Source of the DNA: Rhodocyclaceae bacterium
GTDB lineage: Bacteria; Pseudomonadota; Gammaproteobacteria; Burkholderiales; Rhodocyclaceae
NCBI GenBank assembly: GCA_017444505.1
Contig: JAFSWK010000036.1
Location: forward strand, 1-7,401
Length of the DNA stretch: 7,401 nt
Direction of reading: 5' to 3'
Positions 7,037 through 7,401 of the stretch are shown piece by piece. The translations under genes and the position numbers were made by a program. How positions within the stretch are numbered: position 1 is the first letter of the stretch; the number at the start of each line of letters is the position of its first letter. The notes beneath the pieces were generated by a model. That model made no database searches. It saw only the letters and a list, made by a program, of their open reading frames with translations, and was not told the DNA's origin.

Positions 7037-7401
7037 TCACTCGTGAATGAGCACTTCGCCGCGCAGACTGTGCGGCAACGCGGCGGTGATGCGAACGTCG
7101 ACCATCTCGCCAATCAAGCGCGCGGGCGCGGGGAAGTTGACCACGCGGTTATTGGCCGTGCGTCCGGAAAGCTCCTGCGCGTTTTTGCGCGACACACCTT
7201 CGACCAGCACGCGCTCCACGCCGCCGACCATCGCCTCGCTGAAAGCGCGCACGTTTTCATCCAGCGCCGCCTGCAAGCGCGCCAGCCATTGCAGCTTGGT
7301 CGCCTGCGGCACCTCGTCGGCATAATCCGCCGCTGGCGTGCCGGGGCGCGGGCTGTATACAAAGCTGAACGAAGCATCGAACTGCAATTCCTTCACCAGC
7401 G
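7037..7401 (-). CDS. miaB: tRNA-2-methylthio-N6-dimethylallyladenosine synthase MiaB, C-terminal part (cut by window edge)
   Basis: The last 120 residues are visible, and the frame is open to the right edge. ELQFDASFSFVYSPRPGTPA matches the end of the radical-SAM barrel of MiaB. It is followed by the TRAM domain, with VLVEGVSRKN, ELSGRTANNRVVNF, VDVRITAALPHSLRGEV and the terminus LIHE. MiaB is a two-cluster iron-sulfur radical-SAM enzyme that adds a methylthio group to isopentenyl-A37 of tRNAs reading UNN codons. The iron-sulfur cysteines lie outside the window. SGRT.NNRVVNF separates MiaB from relatives such as RimO and MtaB. It is the first visible gene of the operon; phoH starts 10 bases after its stop. 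Confidence 0.96.
   Translation of the reverse strand, partial: LVKELQFDASFSFVYSPRPGTPAADYADEVPQATKLQWLARLQAALDENVRAFSEAMVGGVERVLVEGVSRKNAQELSGRTANNRVVNFPAPARLIGEMVDVRITAALPHSLRGEVLIHE

Noticed and set aside
7027..7113. 29-residue N-terminal extension of the PhoH-family protein
   Set aside because: It overlaps the conserved MiaB TRAM domain. The ATG at 7026 has a well-placed GAGG and matches the family start.

Overview
This is a GC-rich bacterial window in which every supported gene is read from the minus strand. The order, from the right end to the left, is miaB (3' part) > phoH/ybeZ > ybeY > corC/ybeX > lnt > aldehyde dehydrogenase > a secreted SUMF1-fold protein > flhF (5' part). The source is most likely a motile betaproteobacterium. 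The YbeX-type protein, the FlhF N-terminus (MNVKRYFGK..., ..SNRAV.GGVEI) and the miaB-phoH-ybeY-corC-lnt order all resemble betaproteobacterial versions more than gammaproteobacterial ones. I cannot place it to genus.

Region 1 (about 3059-7401) is the conserved RNA/ribosome and envelope housekeeping operon. MiaB thiomethylates tRNA A37. PhoH/YbeZ is an ATPase that works with YbeY, the zinc RNase of 16S rRNA 3' maturation and ribosome quality control. YbeX/CorC is a CBS-domain protein tied to Mg2+/Co2+ and ribosome homeostasis. Lnt N-acylates lipoproteins in the inner membrane. Genes are 6-50 bp apart and read as one transcription unit. The catalytic residues I looked for in PhoH, YbeY and Lnt are all present.

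Region 2 (1617-3062) is an NAD-dependent succinate-semialdehyde-type aldehyde dehydrogenase. It overlaps the end of lnt by four bases (ATGA), with its ribosome binding site inside lnt. A metabolic enzyme is thus translationally coupled to the housekeeping operon, which is not the usual arrangement.

Region 3 (466-1616) holds a signal-peptide-bearing protein of the formylglycine-generating enzyme (SUMF1) fold that lacks the catalytic cysteines. It is flanked on both sides by short palindromic, REP-like intergenic elements sharing a common core. Region 4 (1-465) is the start of flhF, the SRP-type GTPase that places polar flagella; its GTPase domain lies outside the window.

No RNA gene, CRISPR array, insertion sequence or phage gene was seen. 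No stretch longer than about 270 bases lacks a gene. I found no convincing new multi-gene system. The points most worth a second look are the cysteine-less secreted SUMF1 protein, its paired palindromic flanks, and the coupling of the dehydrogenase to lnt.
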